A stretch of DNA of 64,000 bases from assembly GCF_033115175.1 (NCBI RefSeq), contig NC_084828.1:96411388-96475387 (forward strand). The letters run 5' to 3'. How positions within the stretch are numbered: the stretch's first letter is position 1; each line of letters opens with the position of its first letter. Position numbers and translations under genes: made by a program. The notes beneath the pieces were generated by a model. That model had not been told where the DNA came from and made no database searches. It saw only the letters and a list, made by a program, of their open reading frames with translations. The stretch is from Lepus europaeus (Eukaryota; Chordata; Mammalia; Lagomorpha; Leporidae). Below, in pieces: positions 31,110-42,585 of this stretch.

Positions 31110-31325
31110 GAACTGTGAAGTAGTTAAGTACCAGGGTGCTGGGGTTAGACACTCTGCGTCCAAAAGCTGACAAGTAATTTCTCGAAGCCCTAACTTCCTC
31201 ATCAGAAATATTAGGTTAATAATATACTCACGCTTAAGTGTGTTATGAAGATTAAAAGAGATAAATTCCTTAACTGGCATAATGTTTAACACGTGGTAAG
31301 CACTCAGTAGAAGGTAGCTGTTATT
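31110..31325 (+). mobile_element. MIR
   Basis: AACTTCCTCATCAGAAATATTAG, GTGTGTTATGAAGATTAAAAG and GTGGTAAGCACTCAGTAG follow the MIR consensus in order. Confidence 0.7.
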
Positions 31326-31527
31326 GTATTACTGCAACATACATGGTATGTGACTTTAAGACTTTAACTCTGGGGAAAAAGTGTTTTTGGTTTTTTTCTC
31401 CAGACAATGCTGTGTGTTTACCACAGCATGCATCCCTTTCTACTTCTGCAGCCGTACCCAGGATTCAGCTGTTGCTCTCAGCCCACGTCAAGTGGCTGGT
31501 CATGTTCACTCCCTCTTTTCCTCTTCC

Positions 31528-31675
31528 TCGTGTTTTCAACCTTGGCTGTGCATTAAAATAACCGAGAGAGCTCCAGATGACTTGAATCTAAACCTCTGGG
31601 GGTAGTCTGAGTATCAGTATTCTTCAGACATTCTTCAATGATGCTAATGCACATCAATGTTCACTCGTGAGAACA
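31528..31675. mobile_element. MER5A-like hAT (Charlie) fragment
   Basis: TTTTCAACCTTGGCTGTGCATT, AAACCTCTGGGGGTAGTC and GATGCTAATGCACATCAATG resemble MER5A. Confidence 0.6.
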
Positions 31676-31756
31676 ATTGATTTTGTCTCTGTTCTCCTTC
31701 GCATATTAATGGCTCAGTTTTACATTGTTCCATTTGAGTAACCCTTTCAATTTTTT

Positions 31757-32095
31757 ATTTTTATTTATTTATTTATTTATTTTTGACAGGCAGAGTGGAT
31801 AGTGAGAGAGAGAGAGAGAAAGGTCTTCCTTTTGCCGTTGGTTCACCCTCCAATGGCCGCCGCTGCCAGCGCACCGTGCTGATCTGAAGGCAGGAGCTAG
31901 GTGTTTCTCCTGATCTCCCATGCGGGTGCAGGGCCCAAGCACTTGGGCCATCCTCCACTGCATTCCCAGGCCACAGCAGAGAGCTGGCCTGGAAGAGGGG
32001 CAACCGGGACAGAATCCGGGGCCCCAACCGGGACTAGAACCCAGTGTGCCGGCGCCGCAAGGCGGAGGATTAACCTGTTTAGCCACGGCGCCGGC
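31757..32095 (-). mobile_element. Young C-SINE (-), left arm of inverted pair
   Basis: (ATTT)n tail, TTTGACAGGCAGAGTGG, GGCGCCGGCC head at 32085-32095. The head faces the next copy 28 bp away. Confidence 0.93.
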
Positions 32096-32123
32096 CTCAA
32101 TTTTTTTATTTTTTTAAAAATTT

Positions 32124-32455
32124 GGCCGGCGCCGTGGCTTAACAGGCTATTCCTCCACCTTGTGGCGCCGGCACACTGGGTTCTAGTCCCGGTTGGGGCC
32201 CCGGATTCTGTCCCGGTTGCCCCTCTTCCAGGCCAGCTCTCTGCTATGGCCCGGGAATGCAGTGGAGGATGGCCCAAGTCCTTGGGCCCTGCACCCGCAT
32301 GGGAGACCAGGAGAAGCACCTGGCTCCTGGCTTCAGATCAGCGGGATGCGCCAGCCGCAGCGGCCATTGGAGGGTGAACCAACGGCAAAAGGAAGACCTT
32401 TCTCTCTGTCTCTCTCTCTCACTATCTACTCTGCCTGTCAAAAAAAAAAAAAAAA
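32124..32455 (+). mobile_element. Young C-SINE (+), right arm of inverted pair
   Basis: GGCCGGCGCCGTGGCTTAAC head, GGTTCTAGTCCCGG, CCTGTCAAAAAAAA tail. Forms a head-to-head pair with the copy at 31757-32095. Confidence 0.93.
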
Positions 32456-32456
32456 T

Positions 32457-32709
32457 TCGTTTATTTATTTGAAAGTCAGATTCACACAGAGAGAGAGAGG
32501 TCTTCCATCCGCTGGTTCACTCCCCAGATGACCGATCCAAAGCCAGGAGCCAGGAGCTTCTTCTGGGTCTCCCACATGGGTGCAGGGGACCAAGGACTTG
32601 GGCAATCTTCCACTGCTTTCCCAGGCCATAGCAGAGAGCTGGATCAGAAGTGGAGCAGCCGGGACTCGAACCGGCAGCGGCTTTACCCCCTACGCTGCAG
32701 TGCCAGCCC
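32457..32709 (-). mobile_element. C-SINE (-), shortened, abutting the previous tail
   Basis: GTTTATTTATTTGAAAGTCAG to GCAGTGCCAGCCC; the GGCCGGAGCTGCACC region is missing. Confidence 0.87.
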
Positions 32710-33045
32710 TCAAATCTTTTAGGCATAGAATTATGAAACTCATGAGTGATGAGTGGAAGAATGGGTGGTTGGGTGGATGACTAAGTATTACATGACCGAG
32801 ACTATCACAAGAACGCGGGATAAGATGGGTACAAAAGTCATTTGAAAGACATAAACAAATGACTTAGTGAGTAAGAAGAATAAAGGGCAGGAATCAAGCA
32901 AAGTAACCAAAAGTTTTCCAGTCTAGGTGCGTAAGAGAATGGGAATGCCATCACCACAGGCAAGGAAACTGAGAGCCAGTCGGTACTTTCTAGTAGTTCA
33001 TTAAGAAACAGGTTGACCTAAAGTGCACATAATTTAAAACATTCC

Positions 33046-33361
33046 AAGAGCAAGTGGTTAGCCAGCAGTTAAGAAGCCGGATAAGACATTCACATTCCAC
33101 GTTGGAGTGAGTGCCTGAGTTTGATTCCCGGCTCCTCTCCTGATTGCAGCTGCCTGCTAATGCAGACCCTGGGAGGCAGCAGTGATGGCTAAAGTAGTTG
33201 GGTTCCTGCCACCCGGGTGGGAGACCTGGACTGGGTTCCCAGCTCTGGCTGCAGCCTGGCCTGGCCTTGGCAGGCATCTGGGAGTGAGTCAGTGTACAGA
33301 CGTTTTCTCTCTCTCTCACTCTCACTCCCTCCCCCCTTCCCTCTCAAATAACTAAAGTTTT
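33046..33361 (+). mobile_element. Old C-repeat-like SINE (+)
   Basis: TGGTTAGCCAGCAGTTAAG head, GAGTGCCTGAGTTTGATTCC, CTCTCAAATAACTAAAG tail. Confidence 0.7.
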
Positions 33362-33806
33362 AAGAACTAGATTTTAAAAGCATTTCAATAACAGCAAGAA
33401 ATCTATGTACAAAGGACATATAAAACTCTGGTTTGCCCCAGCTCACACTGATCAGAGTCAAATGGTCAGTCATTTAGTTTCTCTGTTTTCTGTGGCACAC
33501 AAACGGAATAGTGTCATTAGACACTCATGGCATAGGCTAATGGAAAACTGCAATCACAAGGCTCCTTATCATATAAAAAGAACGGAGTAATCTTTCCCCA
33601 CAAGTAATCCTAACTTCTGTTTCTACTGCTGAATTGTATAAAATGACTCCAGCAAAAGACTCTGGTTCTAACAAGTTTTCTGTTTTATCTACTCTACATG
33701 GTAATTAGAGATGGTACCATATTGACTGTGTGTAAATAACACTATTCAATATACCTAGGATAAATGGATGAAATAGTAGTTCTTGGGGAAAAAATACAAG
33801 AACCAG

Positions 33807-33849
33807 TTTTTTTTTTTTAAGATTTATTTTATTTATTTGAAATTCAGAG

Positions 33850-33886
<37 letters not shown>

Positions 33887-34139
33887 CCATCCACTAGTTC
33901 ACTCCCCAAAGAGCCACAAAAGCTGGGGCTGGGCCAGGCTAAAGCCAGAAGCCAGGAGCTTCTTCCAGGTCTCCCATGTGGGTGCAGGCCCCAAGCACTG
34001 GGGCCATCCTCTGCTGCTTTCCCAGGCGCATTAGCAGGGATCCGGATAGGAAGCAGAGCAGCTGGGATTCAAACCAGTGACCATATGGGATGCTGGTGCT
34101 GCAGACGGCAGCTTAATCCACTATGGCAAACACAGGCCC
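33807..34139 (-). mobile_element. C-SINE (-)
   Basis: T run, AAGATTTATTTTATTTATTT, (AG)n, end CAAACACAGGCCCC. Confidence 0.9.
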
Positions 34140-34220
34140 CAAGTACCAGTTTTTAAGGTAAGTAATATTCACTGGCTGGGTGATTTTGTACTGTGCCAGC
34201 AGGAAGTATTAGATTTGTAG

Positions 34221-34584
34221 AAAGACCCTTGCCAGGGAGGGCGTTTGGCACAGCTGTGGAGCTGCTGCCTGGGAAGCCCACATGGCAGATTAGAGCGCCT
34301 GATTCAAGTCCCAGCTCCTACACTTCCTACCCAGCTTCTTGCTACTGTGCACCCTGGAAGGCAGTAGGTGATGCTTCAAGTACTTGGGTCCCTGCCGTCC
34401 ATGTAGCAGGCCCAGACCATGTTCCAGGCCCCTGACTTGGATCTAGGCCAGCCCCAGCTATTGTGGGCATTTGGGAAGTGAATCAGAATTTGGGAAGTTC
34501 TATCTGTGGATAGAAGGCAAATCTCCCCTCTCCCCACCCCCCCATCTTTCTCTCCCTTCCAAATACAGTGAAAATGAAAAATGA
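34221..34584 (+). mobile_element. Old C-repeat-like SINE (+)
   Basis: GGCGTTTGGCACAGCTGTGG head, CCTGATTCAAGTCCC, CCCTTCCAAATACAGTG tail; diverged. Confidence 0.7.
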
Positions 34585-34587
34585 ATC

Positions 34588-34921
34588 CTTTTTTATTTTT
34601 TAAGATTTATTTATTTATTTGAAAGTCAGAGTTACACAGAAAAGGAGAGGCAGAGAGAGAGAGGTCTTTCATCTGCTGGTTCACTCCCCAACTGGTCACA
34701 ACAGCCAGAGCTACGCCAATCCGAAGCCAGGAGCCAGAAGTTTCTTCCAAGTCTCCCACGTGGGTACAGGGGCCCAAGGACTTGGGCCATCCTCCACTGC
34801 TTTCCTAGGACATAGTAGAGAGCTGGATTGGAAATAGAGCAGCCTGGACTAGAACTAGTGCTCATATGGGATGCCAGCACTGTAGGTAGTGGCTTTACCC
34901 ACTACGCCACAGCGCCCACTC
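34588..34921 (-). mobile_element. C-SINE (-)
   Basis: TTTTTTAAGATTTATTTATTT start, CACAGCGCCCACTCCC end; AAATGAAT duplication at both edges. Confidence 0.91.
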
Positions 34922-35715
34922 CCAAATGAATACATTTTAAAAATAAAAATTTTTGTAAAAGGAGACCATTTCCTATATGGTTCTGGGTTAGCGTTATCCA
35001 AAGGAGAAATGTGTGTGATATTTGGCAGGTGAAATGAAGAGGCAGCCATTCACAGTCTGTCACCGGGGTCAGGTGCAGTGAGAGACCGCTGCAAGGAGGC
35101 CGTAGAGTTCAAGGCCGGCCCTCATGCTCCCTGCTTTGCACACAACTCTTCCCTCTGCTGGCCATACTGACCTAATAGCCAAGCTAGACCCACAGATTTC
35201 TTCACGAACTCCCTCTGGCAGCTGGATGTGCCTGTGCGGATTTCCCCCAAAGCGCTGACCTTCCCCCAAAGGCCTGCAGAAGGCTGATTAGTTCCTTTGC
35301 TCTGCTCTTAGTAACTTCCCTTCTCCGGACCTTACTTTCCTGTCTTCTCCCACCATGGAAGAAGATTCAGTCCCTAAGGTAAGTCCCCTAAGCCTTAGTA
35401 GGCACAGATCTTCCTCCCTAGTCAAATCTAATTGACACACCAGCTGTTTTCCCCTATGATTTTGATGTGGGTTAAACAGGAAGACAGCTAGTTAGGTCTG
35501 TGGAGCTGCAAGTCACAAGCCACCATACCCTGCTCCAGGCGATCTCCTACTTGTCAGTCAAAGCACCCATCTTCCCATCATGCATCTATTGCTTCCAGGA
35601 CCTGGGCACATAGGCAATAAAAGGGGCTAGAAGGTGAGTGAGCACTCCTTTCCACCTTGGACCTTGCTTGGAGGTGCTGTGTCCATCTTTTCAGAGTGTA
35701 GCCGTAGCTTTTCTT
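34922..35715. other. Intergenic unique sequence with an exon-like ATG and donor
   Basis: CACCATGG at 35351 is followed in frame by eight codons and AAG/GTAAGT at 35379. No continuing exon was found, so this is listed only as an unexplained signal. Confidence 0.25.
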
Positions 35716-36056
35716 TATTTTTTTTTTTTTGTAAGATTTTATTTATTTATTTGAGAGGTAGAATTACAGACAGTGAGAGGGAGAGACAGAGAGAAAGGTC
35801 TTCCTTCCATTGGTTCACTCCCCAAATGGCCGCAACGGCCGGAGCTGCACCGATCCAAAGCCAGGAGCCAGGAGCTTCTTCTAGGTCTCCCATGCAGGTG
35901 CAGGGGCCCAAGGGCTTGGGCCATCTTCCACTGCTTTCCCAGGCCATAGCAGAGAGCTGGATCAGAAGTGGAGCAGCAAGGACTTGAACCAGTGCCCATA
36001 TGGGATGCTGGCACTACAGGCAGCAGCTTTACCCGCTATGCCATAGCGCTGGCCCC
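35716..36056 (-). mobile_element. C-SINE (-)
   Basis: T run, AAGATTTTATTTATTTATTT, GCGCTGGCCCC end. Confidence 0.92.
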
Positions 36057-36174
36057 AGCAAGTATTTTTTAAACGGAAATGAGCTAAACAGAATTTGTGT
36101 GTGGCACAGTGTTAAGCCCAAGGAAGGCATCACTGAACAAGTAGATGCTGTTCATGCCTTTGTTCATCTTACAG

Positions 36175-36243
36175 TCTAAGGCAGTTGTTCACAATCTTCA
36201 TGTTCATCATAATCTCCTGGTAGCTTATTAAAAACCAGTTGCT
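36175..36243. mobile_element. MER5A left part, split by three C-SINEs
   Basis: AGGCAGTTGTTCACAATCTTC and AATCTCCTGGTAGCTTATTAAAAACC are MER5A-like. The matching right end is at about 37189-37240 (TTTTAATGTGTAGGTCAAGG). Confidence 0.65.
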
Positions 36244-36566
36244 GGGGCTGGCGCTGTGGTGTAGCAGATAAAGCTGCCATCTGGAGAGCCAGCATCCCAT
36301 ATGGGTGCCGGTTCAAATCCCAGCTGCTCCACTTCTGATCCAGCTCTCTGCTATGGCCTGGGAAAGCAGTAGAAGATGGCCCAAGTCCTGGGACTCCTGT
36401 GCCTACATGGGAGACCTGGAAGAAGCTCCTGGCTCCTGGCTTTGGATCAATACAGCTCCAGCCATTGTGGCCAATTAGGGAGTGAACCAGTGAATGGAGG
36501 ACCTCTCTACCTCTCCTTCTCTCTCTATAACTCTGCCTTTCAAATAAATAATTTAAAAAAAAAAAC
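36244..36566 (+). mobile_element. C-SINE (+) inside MER5A
   Basis: GGGGCTGGCGCTGTGGTG head, CAAATAAATAATTTAAAAA tail. Confidence 0.92.
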
Positions 36567-36831
36567 AACCTTATTTATTTATTTGAAAGGCAGAGAGAGA
36601 CAAAGACCTTCCATCCACTGGTTCACTCTCCAAATGCCCACAACAGCTGGGATTGGGTCAGGCTAAAGCCAGGAGTCTGGAACTCAATCCAGGTCTCCTG
36701 CGTGGGTGGCGGTTTCAGCTACCTGAGCCATGACCTGCTGCCTCCCAGGATGCACAGTAGCAGGAAGCTGGAATCAGGAGTGGAGTCCAGGACTCAAACC
36801 CATGCACTTTCATATGGAATGTGGCCATCTC
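36567..36831 (-). mobile_element. C-SINE (-), older, inside MER5A
   Basis: TTATTTATTTATTTGAAAGG, GGTTCACTCTCCAAATG, GACTCAAACCCATGC end. Confidence 0.82.
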
Positions 36832-36838
36832 AAGTAGT

Positions 36839-37151
36839 CTTCTTTAAAGATTTGTTGGTTTATTTGAAAGGCAGAGTTACAGAGAGACAGAGGGAGAGAC
36901 AGAGTGAGACATCTTCCACCCACTGGTTCACTCCCCAAATGGCCAGGCTGAAGCCAGGAGTCAGGAGCTTCTTCCAGGTCTCGCATGTGGGCGCAGGGGC
37001 ACAAGCACTTGTGCCATCCTCCACAGCTTTCCTAGGCACATTATCAGGCAGCTGGATCAGAAGTGGAGCAGCTGGTACTCCAACAGGTGCCCATATGGGA
37101 TGCTCGTGTTGCAGACAGCAGCTTAACCCACTGAGCCACAGCACCGGCTCC
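36839..37151 (-). mobile_element. C-SINE (-) inside MER5A
   Basis: TCTTTAAAGATTTGTTGG start, CACAGCACCGGCTCC end. Confidence 0.9.
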
Positions 37152-37240
37152 ATACCTAGTAGGTCTTAACCACTGCATCAAACCTGGCCCCACCTGTTTG
37201 TGATTTTAATGTGTAGGTCAAGGTTGAAACCAATGATGTG

Positions 37241-39499
37241 ACCAAGAGAAGTAATTAGCATTCATTGCTTGTTTGCTCTGTACCAGCCACCACCTGAAGT
37301 TCTAACAGCACTATCTCACCTACGAAGCCCTCCTAACAGGTGAGGTCAGCTTGGACATGGCCACATAAGCAATGGTGAGGAAGGAAGGTTCCTGGGTCTC
37401 TGACAACAGAGACTGTGTTAACACTGCCAGATGACATTCCTCGGCCTCACAGACGCAATGCGCTTGGTTTGAATATTGGATGATGCGAAGTTCCCAAGGC
37501 AGGCAAATGGCTAAATGACCTTTGGAGGTGCTGCAGTAGAGGCAGCAAGTTAGAGTTAGTGTAGGAAGAGTTTCTGAGCTAGACAGGAAATCAGGAACAG
37601 ATGGCCGCTGCAGCCACCTTTGTCCAAGGCAACCTTGACCCTGACCGCTGCTTCGTTTGTGAAGACCTGACACAGGACCAAAAGGAAAGGAGAAAGATAT
37701 GGCTGCTCAGAGCTGCCTTGAAACAATAATGAGCATGTGTTCTTTTACTGCCTTTAATCTCTTTTTTTTTTTTTAATGCTTACCACCACTGGGTCTTGAA
37801 ATCTCACCCTTCCCAAACAACTTTGTGCTAGTTTGATGCACATGAATAAGCCAGGAAAATGTGGGATGGAGGCTAGTTTAATTTAAATAGCCATTTAAAT
37901 GCCAGAATTCATTATTGATTTTTCTCTGAAATCTTTCTTTTTATATACTATTTTACATTACAAACTTTATATGAATCATATATTTATATTACAAAAGTAC
38001 AAACTTTTTTTAGTGTGGAAAACGTAGAAACTAGATAATAATGTCATGAAGAAAATAAACACTATTGTAATCTCACTGGCTAAAGGAGACTACTGCTGAA
38101 ATTTTGGTGATAACTTCAGAAACAGCTACTTCAGGAATACAGTATGCACTCTCTATTTTTCATTCAGTATATGCCGTGATGGTTTTCATGTGTCTTGAGA
38201 TTTGATTTCCACATGTGATTTTGTAATTATAATAAGTACTGGAAGACCTTTCAACAGCCATCCACTGGGGCAGATGTGCCGCTGGTAAGAAGATTCAGGA
38301 GGTGTGGTGTTGGGCCTCGGGGTTATTGTGCTGCCCTGGGGCCACCCTGTAAGGCTTGGAGCCATAAAACAGGTGGAGTGTCCCCAGTGAGTCATTAGTA
38401 ACTGACTCACAAGAGGAACTAAGTGTCCTCCTATCTCAGAGGTGATTCAGCTTCAAGTGCTCGTCTTTCATCAGGTGTGCAAGGATTCGCTGTGAGCTTG
38501 GGGCACCAGGGGAGTTTTTTTCCTCCTCCATAGTACCGTGGGAGATGCCCAGGGTTCAGAACTGCTTTCCCAAGCCTGCCTGCCTTCCTTTCCAGGAAAC
38601 TGCTGCCCCCTAGAGGACGAATGCATGAGTGGCGGTGCTTACCGGGGTCTCGGGACCCTGGCGAGAACGTGCTCTTTTAATGAAGGCATTTCTCTCCTTT
38701 GTGTTCTGTTCTTACAGGAATTCTGGGTATTTCAGTTTACCTGAGACTCTTCTAATGTCTTTTGTATCTATGATTTTTTTCCCCTTGAAAGTCCCATATG
38801 TACTTAAGAGGATCCAGGACACTCAAGGGACGCTGGACTTCCTGAAACCTGGAGCTCAAGGCGTACTCCTAGAGGACTGGGGAGGGTGTGTCACCACGGC
38901 ACAGAGCAGGAGGCTCCCTGGCAATAGGCCTTTGAACTCCACAGGATACCTCGTCCATGCAGGAAACGAGAACTAAAGACTGGAGAGCAGCTCGAGTTCC
39001 ATGGGGTGCCTAGGGTTGGATTCAAGAGACTGGAAAGCTAAGAGGGTTATGAAGAAAAGTGAGTCACTGAGCCTGAAGAAAAGCTCTTCTCCAAAAAAAG
39101 CTTTAGACCAGGAAAAGATTGCTGCCGAGTAGAAGCGTTCAAGTTCAGATGAGAATTGAAACTATAACTGATCAAAATAACATTTAAAATACATAAAGTA
39201 GGGTATAAAAATCTAAATCACTAAATACATAACTAAATCATTCATAAAATTTACATAGTTATCCTATTATTATCTAGCATAAACATTCTCAGAGTTGTTC
39301 TTAGATGAGAAAATGGAAAATTTACCTTGCACTGATTAAGCTAATCTAATTCTTATTACAAACTGTAGAATGGAGATAGGTATCTTGACATTAAGATTCA
39401 AATTAGTAGTCATAAAGAAAAGAGGGAGGGAAAAAAGGAAGGGGAGAAAATAAGGAAAGAAAGTTTAAAAATGAAGGAAGGACTAACCCACTAGCCAGT
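37241..39499. other. 2.2 kb without SINEs
   Basis: A MIR-like stretch at about 37250-37330, otherwise AT-rich unique sequence. An acceptor-like TTCTGTTCTTACAG ends at 38717, but no exon can be supported. Confidence 0.4.
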
Positions 39500-39802
39500 T
39501 TTTTTAATAAAAAATTATTTTATGTATTTGAAAGTTACAGAGAGAGGCAAAAACAGAGAGAGAGATCTTCCTTTTGCTGGTTCACTCCCCCAAATGGCCG
39601 CAACCAGGAGCCAGGAGCTTCTTCTGGGTCTCCCACATGGATGCAGGGGCCCAAGCACTTGAGCCATCCTCTGCTGCTTTCCCAGGCACATTAGCAGGGA
39701 GCTGGATCGGAAGTGGAACAACTGGGACTCGAACTGGCATCCATATGGGCTGCTGGTGCTGCAGTCCAGGGCTTTCATCCACTGCACCACAGCACTGCCC
39801 CC
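39500..39802 (-). mobile_element. C-SINE (-)
   Basis: AATTATTTTATGTATTTGAAAG start, CAGCACTGCCCCC end. Confidence 0.88.
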
Positions 39803-39989
39803 AAATAATTTTTTAAAACTGAATTAAAGCAGCCAAAACTACTGCCCATGGCAAAGATGTGAGCAGCAGTGGTGGTCTGGTAATAATATTGACGTTATTG
39901 GGCTTTTTCCTGAAATATCTAACTACTTGTGAATTTTCTTAATTAAGCTAGAAAAGAATTTTTGGCTTTTCTCCTACATTTATAGGAGT

Positions 39990-40106
39990 TAAAAATGAGG
40001 AAAGGCAGGAGAAAGGGGGAGGAGAGAAGACGAGGACCAAGGTCCAAGCCAGGAAGGGTAGGAGAAGGGGGAGGAGGAGGAGGGGAAGGGGGAGGAGGAG
40101 GGGCTC
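39990..40106 (+). repeat. Purine-only GGA/GAA tract
   Basis: About 115 bp, nearly all A/G on the + strand, with several runs of four or five G. Can form G-quadruplex or triplex DNA. An open frame across it is compositional. Confidence 0.85.
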
Positions 40107-40532
40107 TGTTCCCCACCCATCCTCCACGTTTGGCTTTTTTGGTGCAGTATTTTATTCTTTTCTTAGATCCTCGGTGTTTCTATGTCTCAGGCATTTTCAG
40201 TGTCGCCATTCCATTGCTGTCTTTCAGCTGCTCCTTCAGTTTTCTAAAGTTCATGACCGTCCTTGCTGGCACCCACTCTCATGCACAGGAAATGATTCCC
40301 ACTGCTTTTTGCTGAGAGAATCCTTTGTGTTCTGAGAAAGAGCCCTGGCAGATCTGTTCTCTGGGAACTTCTGCCAACTGTCTTGAGATGTCACTGCACT
40401 GGAACACATTTTGATGTAAGGTTCTCAGTTTGGATTTTGGGGGACTCCACTTGTTTAAAAAAAAAAAATCCAGCTCTAAACCCTTATGAGGAGCTGAGAT
40501 GTTAACAGTGGGGCAACTGAGTGAAAGGTATC

Positions 40533-40822
40533 GGGAGGGGCCGGTGCTGTGCCGCCTGCAGTGCTGGCATCCCATATGGGTGCCAGTTCAAGACCCAGCT
40601 GCTCCGCTTCGATCCAGCTCTCTACTGTGGCCTGGGAAAGCAGAAGAAGATGGCCCCAAGTCCTTGGGCCCCTGCACCCATGTGGGAGACCTGGAAGAAG
40701 CTCCTGGCTCCTGGCAGCCAATTGGGGAGTGAATCAGCGGATGGAAGACCTCTACCCCTCTCTGCCTTTCCTCTCTCTGTGTAACTCTTTCAAATAAATA
40801 TATCTTTAAAAAAATAAAATAT
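40533..40822 (+). mobile_element. C-SINE (+)
   Basis: GGGGCCGGTGCTGTGCCG head with a small deletion; 9-bp duplication AAAGGTATC at 40524-40532 and 40823-40831. Confidence 0.92.
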
Positions 40823-40885
40823 AAAGGTATCAGGAACTCTGTATTTTCTTGCACCTCTTCTGCAAGCTTAAAATTATTCCAAAAT

Positions 40886-41202
40886 CGGGGCCAGCCAACG
40901 TTGTGGTATAGTGGGTTAAGCCAATGCCTTCAGTGCCAGCATCCCTTCCGGGCACCAGTTCAAGTCCAGGCTGCTCCACTTCCAATCCAGCTTCCTGATA
41001 ATGACTTGGGAAAGCAGTGGAAGATGGCCCAAGTGTTTGGACTCCTGCCACTCTTGTGAGAGACCTGGATGAAGCTCCTGGCTTCTGGTTGGCCCAGTCT
41101 TGGCCGTTGCAGCCATTTGGGGAGTGAACCAGTCGATGGAAGTTCTCTCTCTCTCTCTCTCTCTCTCTGTAGCTCTTTAAAATTTAAAAAAAAAAAAAAA
41201 AT
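40886..41202 (+). mobile_element. C-SINE (+)
   Basis: GGGGCCAGCCAACGTTGTGG head, (CT)n, TTTAAAATTTAAAAA tail. Confidence 0.88.
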
Positions 41203-42257
41203 CCCAAAACAAAAAAGACAAAACAAGACCCTTACATTGCTAAAGATAGTTCAGCCCCTGGGTAACTGTAGTTAGCTCATATACTCCTGGTCCTGTTTTC
41301 ACTTCCTGCTTCCTTTTGAATATCCCTTTTTCCTTAGAAGCTCCACTATGAATCTAAAGCAATTTGTGTTATAATGTACCTAGCGTATCTGGGAGTTTCT
41401 TGCTGGTAGATTTTCAAGTCATATTGGTTCAGTACATGTGGAGCTTTAATTCCCTACTTTCTCTTTAGTCCACATCATCAAGCTTTCAGCCCTACCACTG
41501 AATCTGCTCCAGCCCACATTACCAATAACACCCTTCTCACGAATCCAGTGGCCAATCCTGTCATACAGTCACGCTCTCAGAGCCGTTGGAGCAGGTGAGT
41601 CCTCCCTCCTGGAAACCATCCCCTTGATCTGTCGCACTCTCCTCTCCTCCCCACAGCTTCATTGGCCTCTCCTCAGCCTACGTGATGGACATCTACAATT
41701 CTGCTGACCCTCAGATGCTGAGTCCCTCTGGACTCGGTCTAGTACCCAGTCTCAGTTCTGCACTAACACCTTAAGTAATACCATCTAATCCAGTGATTTG
41801 GAATGCCATGGATATGTCAACGACTCCCAGAGGGAGCTCCGCCAAGCTGGTTTCTCCCTCCTGGGTCTTAGACTCACACATACAACACTACTCAACATCC
41901 CAGTGTGAATGTCAAACTTCATATGGCTCAAACAGAACTCTCAGTTTGGTGCCAACTGTTGCAGAAGACAGACCAGAGGAGTAAAGCATCGCGACCAGAA
42001 GCCCTCGGTAGGACAGCAGGCAGAGTAGGCCCAGGGGTGCACTCAGCCCTTCCCCAAGTCGAATAACGTGAAGTGGCAAACCTGTGGTTCTCAACATCAA
42101 TGTGACCACCAGACCACAAATGTGCCTTCACAAGGGCTCTCGCTCAAGAGACCTTTCTCTGCTAGTCCCCGTTTGTGAAGACGAAACTTCTGGACTAACC
42201 ATAGTGAAGGAAGGAAATCTGCCTGACTGCAGAAGGTAGGGGAGGAATTCCTGATGT
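41203..42257. other. 1 kb intergenic sequence without SINEs
   Basis: Contains an exon-like interval (acceptor CTCTTTAG, 41469-41594, donor CAG/GTGAGT) whose frames are all interrupted. It may be decayed L2-type sequence. Confidence 0.3.
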
Positions 42258-42271
42258 CTAACTGCTTTTTC

Positions 42272-42571
42272 TTTTTCTTTTTTTTTTAATATTTATTTTA
42301 TTTATTTGAAACACAGAGTTACAGAGAGAGTTCTTACAGATAGCCACAATGGCCAGAGCTGCGCCGATCCAAAGCCAAGAGCCAGGAGCTTCTTCCAGGT
42401 CTCCCACGTGGGTGCAGGGGCCCAAGCACTTGGGCCATCTTCTACTGCTCTCCCAGGCCGTAGCAGAGAGCTGGATTGGAAAAGGGGCAGCCGGGACTGG
42501 TACTGGCGTCCATATGGGATGCAGGCACTTCAGGCCAGGGCTTTAACCTACTGCGCCACAGTGCCAGCCCC
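42272..42571 (-). mobile_element. C-SINE (-)
   Basis: T-rich tail, ATATTTATTTTATTTATTT, CAGTGCCAGCCCC end; 14-bp duplication CTAACTGCTTTTTC at 42258-42271 and 42572-42585. Confidence 0.94.
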
Positions 42572-42585
42572 CTAACTGCTTTTTC

